A DNA stretch of 64,000 nt from Gordionus sp. m RMFG-2023 (GCF_954871325.1 NC_088776.1:48130569-48194568), one strand, 5' to 3'. Shown: positions 11,501 through 22,477, numbered from the stretch's first letter. The notes: generated by a model from the letters alone, not told the origin. Made by a program: numbers and translations.

Positions 11501-14152
11501 ACTGCCCACTTTATTCTACAATTGAGGAAATACTTGAGTTGGGACTCAATTTTGAATTGTAGACTTTGTACCTAAATTTTTTTTATTGGTGTTAAAAATA
11601 TTTTTTATTAGGGCTAGGGCAGGTTAAATCATAATAATATTATTTATAAAATAAATTATAATATTAGAGAAAAAGAGTATGATCTAACATATCTTGATTA
11701 CTTCAATATTAATTAGATTAATTGACTGAAAATTTAACAAAAATTTAAATGAATGGATTTGGTGGTTTATAGGACTTAAAAACTCGGCTTAAATTATTCA
11801 TAAAATTTAAAAATTAAATAAAATAATTTTATAATACATTAAAATCTGTTTTTTCCATATTTTTTTTTTAAAAAATTTAAAGTAACAAGTAACGTTTTGC
11901 GTTACTGTTACTCAAAAAAAAGAAACGCGTTACGGTTACCTCTTAAAGGAGGTAATGAATGACGACGCCGTTATGACGTTACTTTACAGCACTAAATTTT
12001 ATACAAAATATAAATTATTACAAGTTAACAATCAATACTCGAAGCCACCCAAAACCAAAAGAAGCCATTTTAACTCCTTACTCCCTAAAGCATCCAAATT
12101 GTTTTTACTTAATCGTAAAAAAGGACTTAAAGTTTCCGATGATCATATTCAAACAGATGACTTTACCTTGCCCGCTAAAATAAATTCTTCCGATTCCTAT
12201 AGTAAAAAGCGATCAACTTTAAAGGACAAAACAGGTAGTGATGGTCACAAGTCAAAAATTTCTGCCAGTAAAAGTAAGAAAACTAATCAGAGAATTAGGC
12301 GAAAAACATTATCCCACTTTGAAGGTATTTTTGAGGATTCATCATCCGAGTCATCAGAGGACAGTCCTGAGTTCGAAGATTATTATTTCTTGAAGAAGTG
12401 GAAAGGAGAAGGGGTTAACGATAGGGAAAATAACTACACCACACCTCTATCTAATGAGGAATTCGAGGACTACCGTTACATAAAAAAATGGATGGGGGAA
12501 GATAATGATAACAAGGGTGCTAAGTTTGACGAAAATGTTAGTGAAAAAGGAATAAACAGAGTCGGTGTTGAACAAGAGACAAGTAACCTTTCGGATAGGT
12601 CTCTACCTTATGCATCCTTGTGTGCCAAACAAAAAGATAAATTCATTAAAGGCGGTTTGACAGAGGTTAAGTCACTAGATATAGATCACAATGGAAATAT
12701 GATAAAAAGTTGTCTAGATATTCATAAAGACAGTGAGTCTATCGACTCTCGTTTTCCTCTCAAGAGATCCTTATCGGTTCATGGACGTTCATTCTCTCGT
12801 AAACAAAATATACCAATAATCAATATTGAAAAAATGCCATCAAATTTGAACAAACAAAACGTTCAGGATAATAATTTATCAGTTCGACATACTGCTACAA
12901 ATGATAAACAAAAAAATGATAACGAATCCAGAAGGTTCAAAGCTCTGATCAGTCGATTCCGCCATAAATATACAAGAGGCACGATAGATGTCTGGTGGCT
13001 CTTCGATGATGGAGGTATATTATATTTTATTAAATTAACCTATTTCTTGCCGAGATATGCACATCCAACTGAGCTCCATTCGTGGTGCCATGATTTTAAT
13101 CCTACCTCATTCTATCTACTTTTTTAAATTTTACCTAATTTTTGCATAATGAATGCCATAGTAGTAAAGTTGGGTGAAGGCGAAATGTCGGCTAATTTGG
13201 CTCAATCTACAGGTGCGTGACGGAGAAAATCCGTTAACATTAAAACTTTTTAATTTATATTAGATTATTTCTAATTTGAGCTACTATATTTTTAAGAAAA
13301 ACACCAAGGTGAATGTGATAGTTTTCTGTTAAACCGAAAAATAGTGGCTTAAACGCTAAGATAGTAATTCCTAACTATACATAATATGCATTAATGTATT
13401 ATACAGAAAGTTACTATGAATCTTTAATTTTATTCTTACCTTAATAAAATTCATTTAGGATTGACCGTCCTTTTACCCTTTATTTTATCGCAACGAAAAC
13501 TTTGGATCAATTGCGAAATGAGAGTTTTCGCCATAACGAAAGAAAAAAGACAAATAGACCTCGTACATCAACAGTATAACAAATTTAGATTTTAAAAATA
13601 ATAATTAAAATTTCATCTTAGATTTGGCGCTATGTTACAGAAATTTAGAATCGATTACTCGCACGTTATAATTCTCCCTGATATTCACAAAATACCTTAT
13701 CCTACTAGGTTTAAAATAAAAACAAACCATTTTTTTTATTAAATAAATAATTTTAGCACCGCCAGATTCGAAAAAATAATAGAAAAATTTAGAATTAAAG
13801 ATGAAACTGACCCTAATTACAAGCTGGGAATGATCACGGATAACGATTATTTGGCAAATAAACACAAATCATTGCGCCATATACGCTTATACGAAATGTT
13901 AACCCAACACTCCTTCAACGCTAATTTAATTTTCATGTAAAAATATTTTTATTTTATTAAAAATTCAATTTAACTATCCATAATCTCACAATTTATATCT
14001 TTAATTTATCAAGGACATTACCTATACCCAGGAAAGGTTCTTGCCCATCTGCGCTTTATATGGCCTGGTTGGAGATGATCACTTGCGATTTAAATCCGCC
14101 AATTTTTCTACTCAGGGGCAATCAGCAAAGTGTCTTAACCTTTTACTCTTAA
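2561..14152 (+). CDS. SLC12A (NKCC-type): Na-K-Cl cotransporter (SLC12A1/2/3 group), 3' part, 14 exons
   Basis: Electroneutral cation-chloride cotransporter of the plasma membrane. Exons, all with GT..AG borders and consistent phase: 2561-2684, 2840-2941, 3334-3489, 3702-3801, 4515-4629, 4961-5095, 5851-5957, 9199-9552, 9657-10420, 12025-13014, 13459-13573, 13622-13708, 13757-13936, 14014-14152 (3468 nt, 1155 aa, stop TAA). The first four exons give the last membrane segments: [10 protein letters not shown], then [28 protein letters not shown] and KKPNVNWGSS, all close to family consensus. The cytosolic domain follows, with [36 protein letters not shown] and the typical C-terminus [13 protein letters not shown]. 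The 5' exons (N-terminus and earlier membrane segments) lie before the window. The oddity is about 670 extra residues between EGLDFS and IDVWWLF, where vertebrate NKCC has roughly 100. Na-coupled NKCC/NCC is favoured over KCC by these motifs; the exact paralogue is undecided. Confidence 0.95.
3876..4063. mobile_element. Short hAT-type MITE with CCCGAAAA subterminal repeats
   Basis: The left end TAGTGATCTGAATTGG and right end GGGATTTGCATTTCTATA are imperfect inverted repeats, and the flanks TACGCTAT and TATGCTAT form an 8-bp duplication with one mismatch. Inside are repeated CCCGAAAA / TTCGGCTC words. Non-coding, 188 bp, inside an NKCC intron. The end resembles the larger TAGAGGTCTGCA element at 34635. 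Confidence 0.65.
5430..5616. mobile_element. hAT-type MITE, TAGTGTTG family, copy 2
   Basis: 187 bp. The left end TAGTGTTGTTAAACCGCTCG and right end GCCGTTTTACAACACTA are inverted repeats. The flanks ATTTTACC (5422-5429) and ATTTTATC (5617-5624) form an 8-bp target duplication with one mismatch, the hallmark length of hAT elements. The centre keeps AAAGGTTTGG and TTAGGCAATAT, shared with the other copies. Lies in the NKCC intron between exons 4961-5095 and 5851-5957. Confidence 0.9.
6116..6278. mobile_element. hAT-type MITE, TAGTGTTG family, copy 3
   Basis: 163 bp with left end TAGTGTTGTTAAACGGTTC and right end GCCGTTTAACAACCCTT. It is flanked by a perfect 8-bp duplication CTTGGGTG (6108-6115 and 6279-6286). 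The perfect duplication suggests a younger insertion than copy 2. The centre is shortened compared with copies 2 and 4. Non-coding, in an NKCC intron. Confidence 0.92.
7003..9103. repeat. ~2.1 kb fold-back element with ~400-bp inverted arms
   Basis: The sequence from about 7003 to 7400 reappears inverted at about 8670-9103. Matching landmarks are CAGATTTTTC, GCGGCTGAGATA, CATTTAAATTTCTTTATATAG, CTCTCAAATTTTT, AATATGCAAA and AGTTGGGC, in the same order. The arms look roughly 70-75% alike by eye. The ~1.27 kb loop holds G-rich tracts but no frame I recognise. A 12-bp C tract (about 9113-9124) adjoins the outer end of the right arm. The element fills most of the NKCC intron 5958-9198 and ends about 95 bp before the acceptor of exon 9199. 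Superfamily unknown. Confidence 0.7.
7447..7815. repeat. G-rich TIR-like segments inside the fold-back loop
   Basis: ATAGGCGTATCCAGTAGGGG and a long G tract at about 7447-7476, and AGGCGTATTTGCGAAG near 7765, look like decayed hAT termini. The stretch 7690-7810 resembles 29790-29920, with a shared ATTAGATTAAAATG / ATTAGCTTAAAATG core and flanking G tracts. Probably a nested, degraded element. Limits uncertain. Confidence 0.4.
10515..11994 (-). mobile_element. 1.48 kb hAT element with GTTAC subterminal repeats in an NKCC intron
   Basis: The left end TAGTGCTGTAAACGTTACTTC and right end GACGTTACTTTACAGCACTA are inverted repeats, flanked by a perfect 8-bp duplication AATTTTAT (10507-10514 and 11995-12002). 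Both ends carry clusters of GTTAC / GTAAC words (about 10528-10670 and 11880-11990), the subterminal repeats that hAT transposases bind. A remnant transposase C-terminus lies on the - strand, so the element runs antisense to NKCC. It is inserted 30 bp before the acceptor at 12024 that joins two coding exons. The element is far shorter than an autonomous hAT and is non-functional as it stands. Confidence 0.93.
10655..10880 (-). pseudogene. hAT transposase dimerisation-domain exon remnant
   Basis: The reverse strand reads [21 protein letters not shown], matching the hAT C-terminal signature (SA-x-x-ERVFS-x-A-G). It is followed by a Leu/Lys-rich stretch to a stop at 10655. It begins after an AG at about 10880, so it looks like a terminal exon. 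Other exons are not identifiable apart from a doubtful patch near 11030-11130. Confidence 0.85.
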
Positions 14153-15280
14153 AATTCCGATCTATTAACAATATTCAGAGATATTAGTAAAAAAAATCGC
14201 TACAGTTCGGTCAAAAAATCCTATTCCCATAATGTTAAAAAAAAGGATTTTAAAATCCTCACTCTAACGTTAGATTTTTCTCATTCACACTGCTTATTTC
14301 ATAAATGTCTTATTTATAAAATAAATTTTTGATTATGTATGCCTCAAATCAGGTATCTCAGCATAGGTTTTGCAATAGCAATTATGTTACTCTTCATCAA
14401 CCCATGAGGTGAACAAAATTTTCGGTTCCCTTACGAGTTCACGGTAACAGTCTCAATCTTATTTTTAACCCAATGCCGTCGCAGTCACTGTTATAATAAT
14501 GACTATTTTTAAATCGAAATTGTATAATATTTTTAATCCTAAAAAAATCAGAGCAATAATATTAAACAGAGAGTGGATATTTAAAAAATTAATTTGTGCG
14601 AATTTTAAATTATAATTATTTTTGGTAAGAAAAATGGAAATATGTTATAATTTAATTAGTCATTGATAATATTGCAAATTTTTAATGAATATAATTTTAT
14701 TTATAAAATAATTGGCAATTACGAATATAACATCAGTATTTTTTTTTAAATAATAAAGTATTTGGATATATTATAAAATGAATGTGCAAACGTATTATCT
14801 ATATATATACATATATACTAAATATTACATAGTTATATAAAGTTATATAATTATAAATAACAATTCGAATAAAAAAAATAGATTTCAGGAAGTTTAGTAA
14901 GCTGAAATCGCGGAGTCGTAGAATCTTGCATTATAAATCTGGATTTGTAGGCAATTTGGCAATATTAATTAAAAAAATATGAATAAAATCTGAAAAGATA
15001 AAAAATTTTTTTGAAATAGCCCAGCTGGAATTTTTTAAAAATAATTTAAAGAGCGGAGAGGTTGAGCTTTATTGTGAGCATATGGGTAACCAAACATTAA
15101 AATAAGTATGATTAAATAATTTGATTTTAAAAACGGTCGAAAATAATATTTTTTATCACAATCATTTTTTTATAAAAGGGAGCGTGATTTAATTTATTTG
15201 TTACATTTATAGCATTAATTAATATGATTATCTTTCTTTGGGAGTAGCTAACTAATGGAGAGAATCAACCAATTAAATTG
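14153..15280. other. Convergent intergenic spacer between NKCC and ETNK 3' ends
   Basis: AT-rich, no coding region recognised. An AATAAA hexamer at about 14317, some 165 bp after the NKCC stop, is a candidate polyadenylation signal. Several TTTATT words (AATAAA on the - strand) lie below 15281 and could serve ETNK. A TATATATACA microsatellite is at about 14803-14817. Confidence 0.45.
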
Positions 15281-18200
15281 CTATAAATTTAAAATGGAAG
15301 GGTCAGATTTTAAACGCGAATATTCGGACAATCTTATTTTCGCGTAGGCAAAGTAGTCGAATGATTTATCGCTAACTTGGGATTGGAGAATAGCCCAGAC
15401 TCCCCAGAATAAATGAGGAGCCAGAATAAATTTATCGACTTGATTCATTAGTTCGTCGAGATTCGGGAATAAAGTATAATTCGCATCGATTTTGTGGTGA
15501 ATTTTTTGCCATTCGTTTAGGTATAAGGCCAACCATTTGCGCCTGAAAGCCGAGTTAGGAAAGAGGCTATAATCCACTGTTTCTAATCCTTAAATAAAAA
15601 AAATATTATTTTGTAATTTTTCAAGAATAAAGCAAATCTAGAACTAAAAATAACGATAGATTTAAAATTTTATAATTTTCAAACATGAAAAGATGTTATT
15701 TTAAACAATTGAAGGATGCTTAATTAATTTAAATATCGATTTTGGTTATAAAATTTCGCTTATGAGAATATTTTAAATTCTTCGAAGAAAAGTTGTTTGT
15801 AGGATATAAAAAAAATGCTTGACTCTGTATAAATATTAATAATAATTATTTGAATTGAAATAATATGATTTTTACAAAAAGAAAATATATTATAATTATT
15901 TTTAACGATATCGGCATAATTGATTTGTTTATTCCTAAAATTTAAAAATAATATATATATTAAATTCTGATTTACTCCATTAATATTTTTACTTAAATAT
16001 GTAATATTTGGGGAGTTTCATCGTTTCAAATTTTGCTCTTCTCAAGCTAATTTTTTCATATATTTAGAATATTGAGGGCTACAAAATGATATATAATTTG
16101 TTACGTTGAACAAAAAATATTTTGAGTAATTTGAGATTCGTTATAAAGAAGGAAAGGATCTCATTGAACTTTGATGGCCCATAACTCCAAATATATTCGA
16201 ACTAAAGCTTGAAAATTTTGATTTATATAAAATATGCACTATAAAAATACCAAGTTTCATTCATTTTAAAAAGGGTCGTCCGAAAATCTCGTTATTTCAG
16301 TCGATATGTCATAGAATTATCCTTTTTCGTATCGGTTACATCAACATTAGAAATATAGGATCTCTACTTTATTCAACTTTCTAACAGGTCTTATATAAAA
16401 TATAGTTTTTTAAAGAGAAATCAAAACTCGACTAAATTATTTTAAAATTATGACAAAACAGATGAGAAAATACATAGAAATTTGTAATTCTACCTACCGA
16501 GAAGGGTTTAACTCTATTAGAGGCTACTCTCCTTCAATAATAAATCTATCTACATGATATGGGTTGTCGTTAATAAAATAGCTTTTTGTCAAAATAAATA
16601 AAAGATAAATAAAATAGCCAAGCCACTCCGATTTTGGCAAAAAAAGAATCTATAATAATCAATTTAAATTTGATTTGTGTTACAAATTTTATTTTATTCC
16701 ATTGTTAGAAAATAATGGGCTTTTGTTTTGTTCGTGTACCATTCTTTTCCAACCCCCCCCCCCCCCCTTCCTATTTTCATTTATATTATAGGCTTATTTT
16801 TAGACATAAAGAAATTTGAAATGCTTGTTCTCTTAAGATTGAAATAAAGATAGTATGGCAGACTAGTATACATTTTAAAATGGAGGAATCGGATGTCGAA
16901 AAACAGAAAGCCTAAAAATGATGAGTCGAATAAAAATCGTAGAGACCTGCTTTAATTTTTTTTTAACCCCAAACTAAAGAAAAAATTAAAAACCTGGCCA
17001 GGGTCGTAAAATGACCAAGATTTTTATTTTAATCTTTCTTTCTTTCGAATACAAACATCTTTTAGACTATCCTTTCAAAAAAATATATAATAATAATAAA
17101 CAATCAAAGTTTAGCAAAACAGGATATATATTATAAAACCATTTTTTTTTCTATTAAAAAATTATTGGAACAAGATTCAAATCCTTTTTAAAAAATTGTT
17201 TTGATCATCTCTTTGATAAATATAAATTTATAATAAATTCAGCGATATAATAATTTAAAAAGATCGTAGATATTTTACCAGCGAATTCGCAAAAAAAATG
17301 TGCTATATCGAAAGCTTGGTAATTGAAATCGGCGTACTCAAAATCGATAAATGACATGTTACCTTTGTGATAGTCATAAATGATGTTGTCTAAGAGCAAA
17401 TCGTTATGACAGAATACGATTGGGGAATTCATAGGCAAGAGAACCTTTTCTAAATAGTCTATTTCTTCCCAGGGATCAACGGGAAGTTGCGATAGTAATA
17501 GAGACCTTGGTTATGATGAATATTAATGATATAGAATATAGTATTTTATTTATTCATATAAATATGAAATATCTTATTTATTGATTGACACTTTCAACAT
17601 CTAAAATATATTATTTATTACCTTTTATTTCCGCAATCTTTTATCGAGCTAACATAACTTTTACCGGAATTATTTTTATAATCAAATCGATTAACTATAT
17701 TTTTTTCATCCAGAAGTGGCAGTATAAGTGAAGCCCATTTTCTAATCGTTGGAAAATAGCAAGCAATAGGATAATCGAGTAATTTTTCCCCAGTTTTATC
17801 GATTTTCTTTATATTATTTTGGAATTTGTCCACGATTAAAAAACAAAGCGAATTATCAACGCATTCCTTCTTTTCATCATTTCCGGCCAATATAGCTTGC
17901 GATTTTTCGTAGTTTCCTATATCTACGGGAACCAACTTCACCGTCGGCTTAGATGGTTGGTTAGGAAAGGCGAAATGCATTCGAACCAATTTACCGGCAA
18001 TAATGGGATATATAATAGGGTCAGTTATAGTTTTGATCGAGATTGCGTGGCCCTTAGCGTAGCCATAGCATAAACCGTTCATAAAAGTACAATAAAGTTC
18101 GGAACCACAACCTATGCTCCACATAGCTACCATGTTTTCAATTTCCTTTTCCCTATCGATTATAACCTCAGTTTTGTGGCCGTATATGCGAATCAGAAGG

Positions 18201-18399
18201 ATATCTTGATTAACTACACTATTTTGGCTAATATTTTCTGAGTATCGTTGAGTATGCTGATTTTCGAGGTTTGTAATGTGATTGTGCGATTGAGAGCCGT
18301 TATTGTTAGGATTTGATGCGGGAGTTAAATTGCAATTAGTGGGTATTGCCGAATGGGATAATGGCTGGAGAGAGGCGCTAATTATGGTGTTCGTTGTGC
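15281..18399 (-). CDS. ETNK: Ethanolamine kinase, 3 exons, first exon(s) not found
   Basis: Phosphorylates ethanolamine, the first step of the CDP-ethanolamine route to phosphatidylethanolamine; cytosolic. Exons in transcript order: 18399-17622, 17505-17279, 15588-15281 (stop TAG), with phases matching at each GT..AG border; 436 residues are visible. Motifs: LIRIYGHKTEVIIDRE (N-lobe), ELYCTFMNGLCYGY, the Brenner phosphotransferase motif FCHNDLLLDNIIY with FIDFEYADFNYQAFDIAHFFCEFAG (catalytic HND, metal-binding DFEY), and C-terminal VDYSLFPN...APHLFWGVWAILQ. These place it with ethanolamine rather than choline kinases. An Asn/Ser-rich insertion of about 60 residues precedes the N-lobe strand, and there is a longer loop before CHND. 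The upstream exon that should end just before GTTNTIISA was not found in 18400-22200. Confidence 0.93.
15589..17278. other. ETNK intron with MITE-like ends and a long C tract
   Basis: No host coding. It holds a 15-bp C tract at about 16749-16764 and a TAGAGACCTGCTTTAA-type end at about 16940 with nearby CCTGGCCAGGGTC, resembling termini of the TAGAGGTCTGCA family. Element borders could not be fixed. Confidence 0.4.
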
Positions 18400-19623
18400 C
18401 TAATATTTTTCACAGGAAAAAAGCGTTTGGATAGTCAATAATTAAGAGAGAATATTAAGTAATAAGTAGGCCGTTAAACTGCATCTAATCCATCCTATCG
18501 AGTTTTCCTTTCCTATGCCTTATAGTCCTTTTTACATAAGAGGAGTTTCAAAATTTTGATCATATTTACATATTTATTCTGAGATTAGCATATTAAAAAA
18601 AAATTTTTTTTTCTCGTGGGGTTAGAAAAAGCAATGATTAAAAAGTGAGCTAGGAAGGAGTTTTCGAGAGGAGTTAAAATTAATTTTTTTAAAAAAAATG
18701 TTTCCTATTGAATTCTACCAAATTATTAGAAATTTTATTAACTGCAAACTCTACTTTAAAAAAAATATTAAACATCAATGTTAAAAGATCAAAATTATAA
18801 CTATTCCAAAATATAAAAAACACCCCAAGGGTTAGGATTATTTCAATATTTTGCGTAATAATCATATCTAAACTTTATATAAAAAAAACAAATCGTTACG
18901 ATTTAATTCTTATAAATTTATATGTAAAAAATGAATCGATATATAATTGTTTTTTAACAGGAGATATGAAGTCTTATTAAAGATCGGCAAAGCCTGGCTC
19001 GTCCGAAAGCCTGGCCTGCGGGAGAGAAAAAATTATAACGGTTTGGGAAATTTGTAAATAATTATTATTCGGGCAGTATAATTTATACATAAAAAGTCAG
19101 GCAGAGCCTAGGAGTGAGTTTGAATCATTTTATTAAACTTTTCCATTTGACTGATCGATGGTAATTCTCTTATTTCCTGTTCCTTTTGTAATTTAATATA
19201 GTTATTTATAATTATAAGTCATTATTGGCTTTCACCTTGGCAACATAAGTAATTGCTTGAATTTGGGACAGAGAAAAAAAAGAGATAAAATGTACTTATC
19301 TAAAATAAATTTTTCTTTTAAAAAGTATATTATATTTTAAATATTGAATGTATAATTATTGCTTTTAATTGATTAAATATCATCTAAAATAATGATTACA
19401 TGAATAATTAATTTGAATAATATTTAACTAGCAATATTTAATCAAAAAAATGGAAATAGGAAATATGATAAATGAATGAATGTATATAGTAGAGATCTGC
19501 ATCAGGCCTAATGCTCGAAATATTAAAAAAAAATTCATATCCAGAACCAAAATTATTTTCAAAAAGTAGGCTCACTTAAGACCAAAGTAAATTCGGACCG
19601 GATGGGGGGTGAGGCCTTGCATA
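18400..19623. other. Region upstream of ETNK without recognised gene
   Basis: AT-rich DNA with a GC-richer patch at about 18985-19020 (AAGCCTGGCTCGTCCGAAAG) and another at 19080-19110, probably subterminal parts of degraded MITEs. A TAGAGATCTGCATCAGGCC end lies at 19490. The missing ETNK 5' exon should lie here or beyond, but no convincing candidate was seen. Confidence 0.35.
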
Positions 19624-20977
19624 TAGTGTTGTTAAATAGTTGAGATCTTATGACTCGGAACTCGAGTCATAGAAAACGGCTCCGACTCAAGCCGATCAAG
19701 GAGCCGTATGAGCCGACTCGATTAATCGGTTCACTTAATCAGCTCGCTTAGTTGGCTCACTTAGTAGACTCGTTGGGTTGTCCCAGTTTTTTTAGTTTAT
19801 TTATTTATAAGTAAATTATAATTTTTGATATTTATTTTTTTACATGCATTTTGTAAAACGACTCCATTCGAGTAAATTTTTATAAACGGCCAACTCACAT
19901 GTATGGTAAATTGCTAAATTTTGGGTTACTGATTAATGTGAACAAAAATTATAAAAAGACATTATTTCAATTTATTTTAAGAATATTTAGGTCGTTAGAT
20001 TCTATTTGGTGGAAATTTTGATAATAGGAACTTAATCGAAAATCGATTTTATAGAGGTTGGAACCCACTCTGATTCATATTACACCAGGTTTGATGGGTT
20101 ACCCATAGATCGGTCTCTGGTCTTAAAATGCCCAACCAAATAATTTAAATTTCTGAACCGACCTTCCTTGCAATAACTTGTAAGAATTATATCTTTTTTG
20201 TTTTGACAAGGAAAAATTCCGAACTCAAAATAAATAATCTTAGATAACAGTAGGAATTCACTGCTAGAGTCTAATTTATTATAGAATTCTAGTACATATG
20301 ATTTTGTTTATTAAGGAGCATTTAGTTAAAATATCTATTTTATAGCTGACTTGGATAAAACACTTTAAAAATTTCAAAATAAATTAAACAACACATTTTT
20401 TTACTAAATAAATGTACACATACAAAATATACAAATGAAATATGCAAAAATATTATTAAAATATTTTTCTTTGTGCCATCTCATAACTTGTTAATGTTAT
20501 ATTTCATGCAACAAGATTTTTAAAACAAGTATATAAAAGTTAGATATCATGTTTTTATTTATATTTTTTAACTAATAAAATAATAATAATACTTATTCTT
20601 CCTTTTTTTGTCATCTGACTAGCACCAGAATTAGATTTTTTATATTATTTTCTTTATTTGTTATAATAAAATATTTTTGATATAAATGATCAAAAAGGTA
20701 TAATTAAAATGCCAAAAGGGATTTAAAAAGAGAATGTCTAAAAAAGTCATAATGAATGAAAAGGGATAAAAAAGAGGATGATTTTATTTTTTAATGGTAA
20801 TCATACCTCTGCAGATCTGTTGATATATACAAAAATATATATAAAATCGCCTCAGGAGTTGGCTAAGTGAGTGGACTAATAAGCCGACTTATGTGGCTCA
20901 TTTAGTCAATTTGTTTTTTCAACTTGAAACTAGGTTAGAATCACAGCTAAGCTTACTTGGCCTAGTTAACAATACTA
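19624..20977. mobile_element. 1.35 kb non-autonomous hAT element related to the TAGTGTTG MITEs
   Basis: The left end TAGTGTTGTTAAATAGTTGAG and right end GGCCTAGTTAACAATACTA are inverted repeats. The flanks CTTGCATA (19616-19623) and CTTGCAGA (20978-20985) are an 8-bp duplication with one mismatch. Both ends carry runs of CGACTC / GGCTCACTTAGT words, at 19650-19780 and, inverted, at 20850-20940. No transposase is recognisable inside. The ends are nearly the same as the 160-220 bp MITEs, so this may be a larger family member. Confidence 0.85.
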
Positions 20978-21337
20978 CTTGCAGATCACTAATATATTGT
21001 TATAAAATACACCAGTGAATATATTTTATGAATTTTTATAGATAATAATGGCGATTTAACATTCAGCCTGACCCAGGTATATTTAAAAAAAATAAAAATA
21101 AGACCTGGCCCTTGTACTGGGGCTAGGCCGTGATAATAATGTTGCCATATATTATTTTTTTATAAAAATAATAAGGAAATAATTATGCATAAATTACCCC
21201 AACATGGACTGATAGTCCAGACTCTGATATATTTTTTAAGATATGGTTTAACAATATCTTTTAACTTTTCACTATACGAGATATACTTTTTAAATAGTTT
21301 AAAAGAATTTCTTCTCTTTTTATAAAAATATCAAAGA

Positions 21338-21470
21338 TTAAGGAAATACTTTATTTCCTTTATTGGATACATCAGCAAGAATTGCAAATGGATGACCATC
21401 TTTCAAATCTTCAAGAACTGATCTATTCAATTTAGTTTTTAAAATGTTGGATATAGTCATTCTCATCTTT
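21338..21470 (-). pseudogene. hAT transposase fragment (DASNKGN motif region)
   Basis: The reverse strand reads RMTISNILKTKLNRSVLEDL, then KDGHPFAILADVSNKGNKVFP and a stop. This matches the part of hAT transposases around the first catalytic Asp (FSIATDASNKGNRKFFP-like), so the first catalytic residue region is preserved. Nothing clear continues on either side. A relic lineage distinct from the other fragments in the window. Confidence 0.75.
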
Positions 21471-22204
21471 GTTTATTCTAAAACAAATAAACATGTCCAT
21501 TTATTATTAGACATTGAAAATTTTAAGGCAGGAGAAATTTTAAAATTGCTTTTGCAGTAGTAATCTGTATTGAGGGAAAAATCGATGAAACGCCTACTGA
21601 TTGTAGGAGATTTAGCAACCCTGGTTATTAATTCCAAATAAGTTAGATTCTGGCTGGACCCAGTTTTAAAAAGGTCAATTAAAGTAATATATATATTTTA
21701 AAATTTAATTGAAAAAAAAGCATTTTATTATTAAATATTCAAGAGTGAAATTATTTCATGCTTTAACACCACCAATTAAGTTCTTTTATTAAACTTAACA
21801 AATTATTTTGTCTAATTATAATTCATAACCTTTGTTAAAATATTCGAATATAATGCTATCTTCTAGCCATTCAGGTTTAAGGTATTTTAATAAATTTAAA
21901 AATTCCTTTTTGTAATTATTCTGTGGAATGAGGATAGGAATATATGGAATATTAAACATTTTAAAATTTTTTGATAAAGGATATACTGATTTCTCCTATA
22001 AAAGATAACATCCGTCATATGTCACTTATCAATGACACTGATACTAATTGTGAGCAAATCTAAATTAGGAATAAATTGTTAGTGATTTTTATTATTCTAT
22101 GAAAACAATTAAAATTGTATAAATATATATAAATAATCAAAAAAAAATTTTTACTAACTTTTTAAAAAGGTAAGAAAATAATAATTGTGTTCCTAATAAT
22201 AATC

Positions 22205-22477
22205 AAATTAGATTTTTTTTACCTGGTATGGTATCTTGATGACGGCATTGTCTCGGGAAACCACTCCACAATCATGTCCATCCCCTCATTATGAAGAATC
22301 TCTCTTATACTACAGCACTATCTTTCAACCTCTACAAATGTAAGATTTGCTTCCTAAATTCCACTTCTATCCCTTTAGACATGGCATATCACGTCATCAA
22401 CAGAGACGAGATGACACATCTTGGATCACCTATAGTGGGTGAAAAGGCTATCGAAACATTTTTAAACAAATCCCTTA
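22205..22477 (+). mobile_element. LINE reverse-transcriptase fragment, 5' segment
   Basis: WYLDDGIVSG near 22229 contains the YxDD catalytic box of a non-LTR reverse transcriptase. It is followed in a neighbouring frame by LYKCKICFLNSTSIPLDMAYHVINRDEMTHLGSPI, which matches the conserved RT palm/thumb part (K-C...LG.P). At least one frameshift and a stop separate the pieces. The element is heavily 5'-truncated and is cut at 22477 by an hAT insertion. It resumes at 24393. Confidence 0.8.

Larger units (their letters stand above)
9262..12978 (+). other. Expanded Asn/Ser-rich cytosolic insertion of the NKCC protein (three exons)
   Basis: The 3' part of exon 9199-9552, all of 9657-10420 and most of 12025-13014 encode about 670 residues with no recognised fold. 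They are rich in Asn, Ser, Lys and Asp, and the family has only a short variable linker here. Basophilic kinase-like sites are visible: RKASLQSF near 10085, RRKTLSHF near 12300 and [15 protein letters not shown] near 12765. The second is followed by an acidic Ser run ([16 protein letters not shown]). Two similar modules occur, [15 protein letters not shown] and [15 protein letters not shown], about 33 residues apart. Phases across the introns join cleanly (A|TT after exon 9657-10420), so this reads as real coding sequence, not separate genes. A regulatory role is inference. Confidence 0.75.

Noticed and set aside
11311-11562. 83-codon frame on the + strand inside the hAT element
   Set aside because: No similarity recognised, opposite strand to the transposase remnant; probably chance.
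11955-13127. Open frame of 390 codons as a separate gene
   Set aside because: Its first 23 codons lie in the hAT element and intron and its last ones past a GTATAT donor. The core 12025-13014 is an in-phase NKCC exon.
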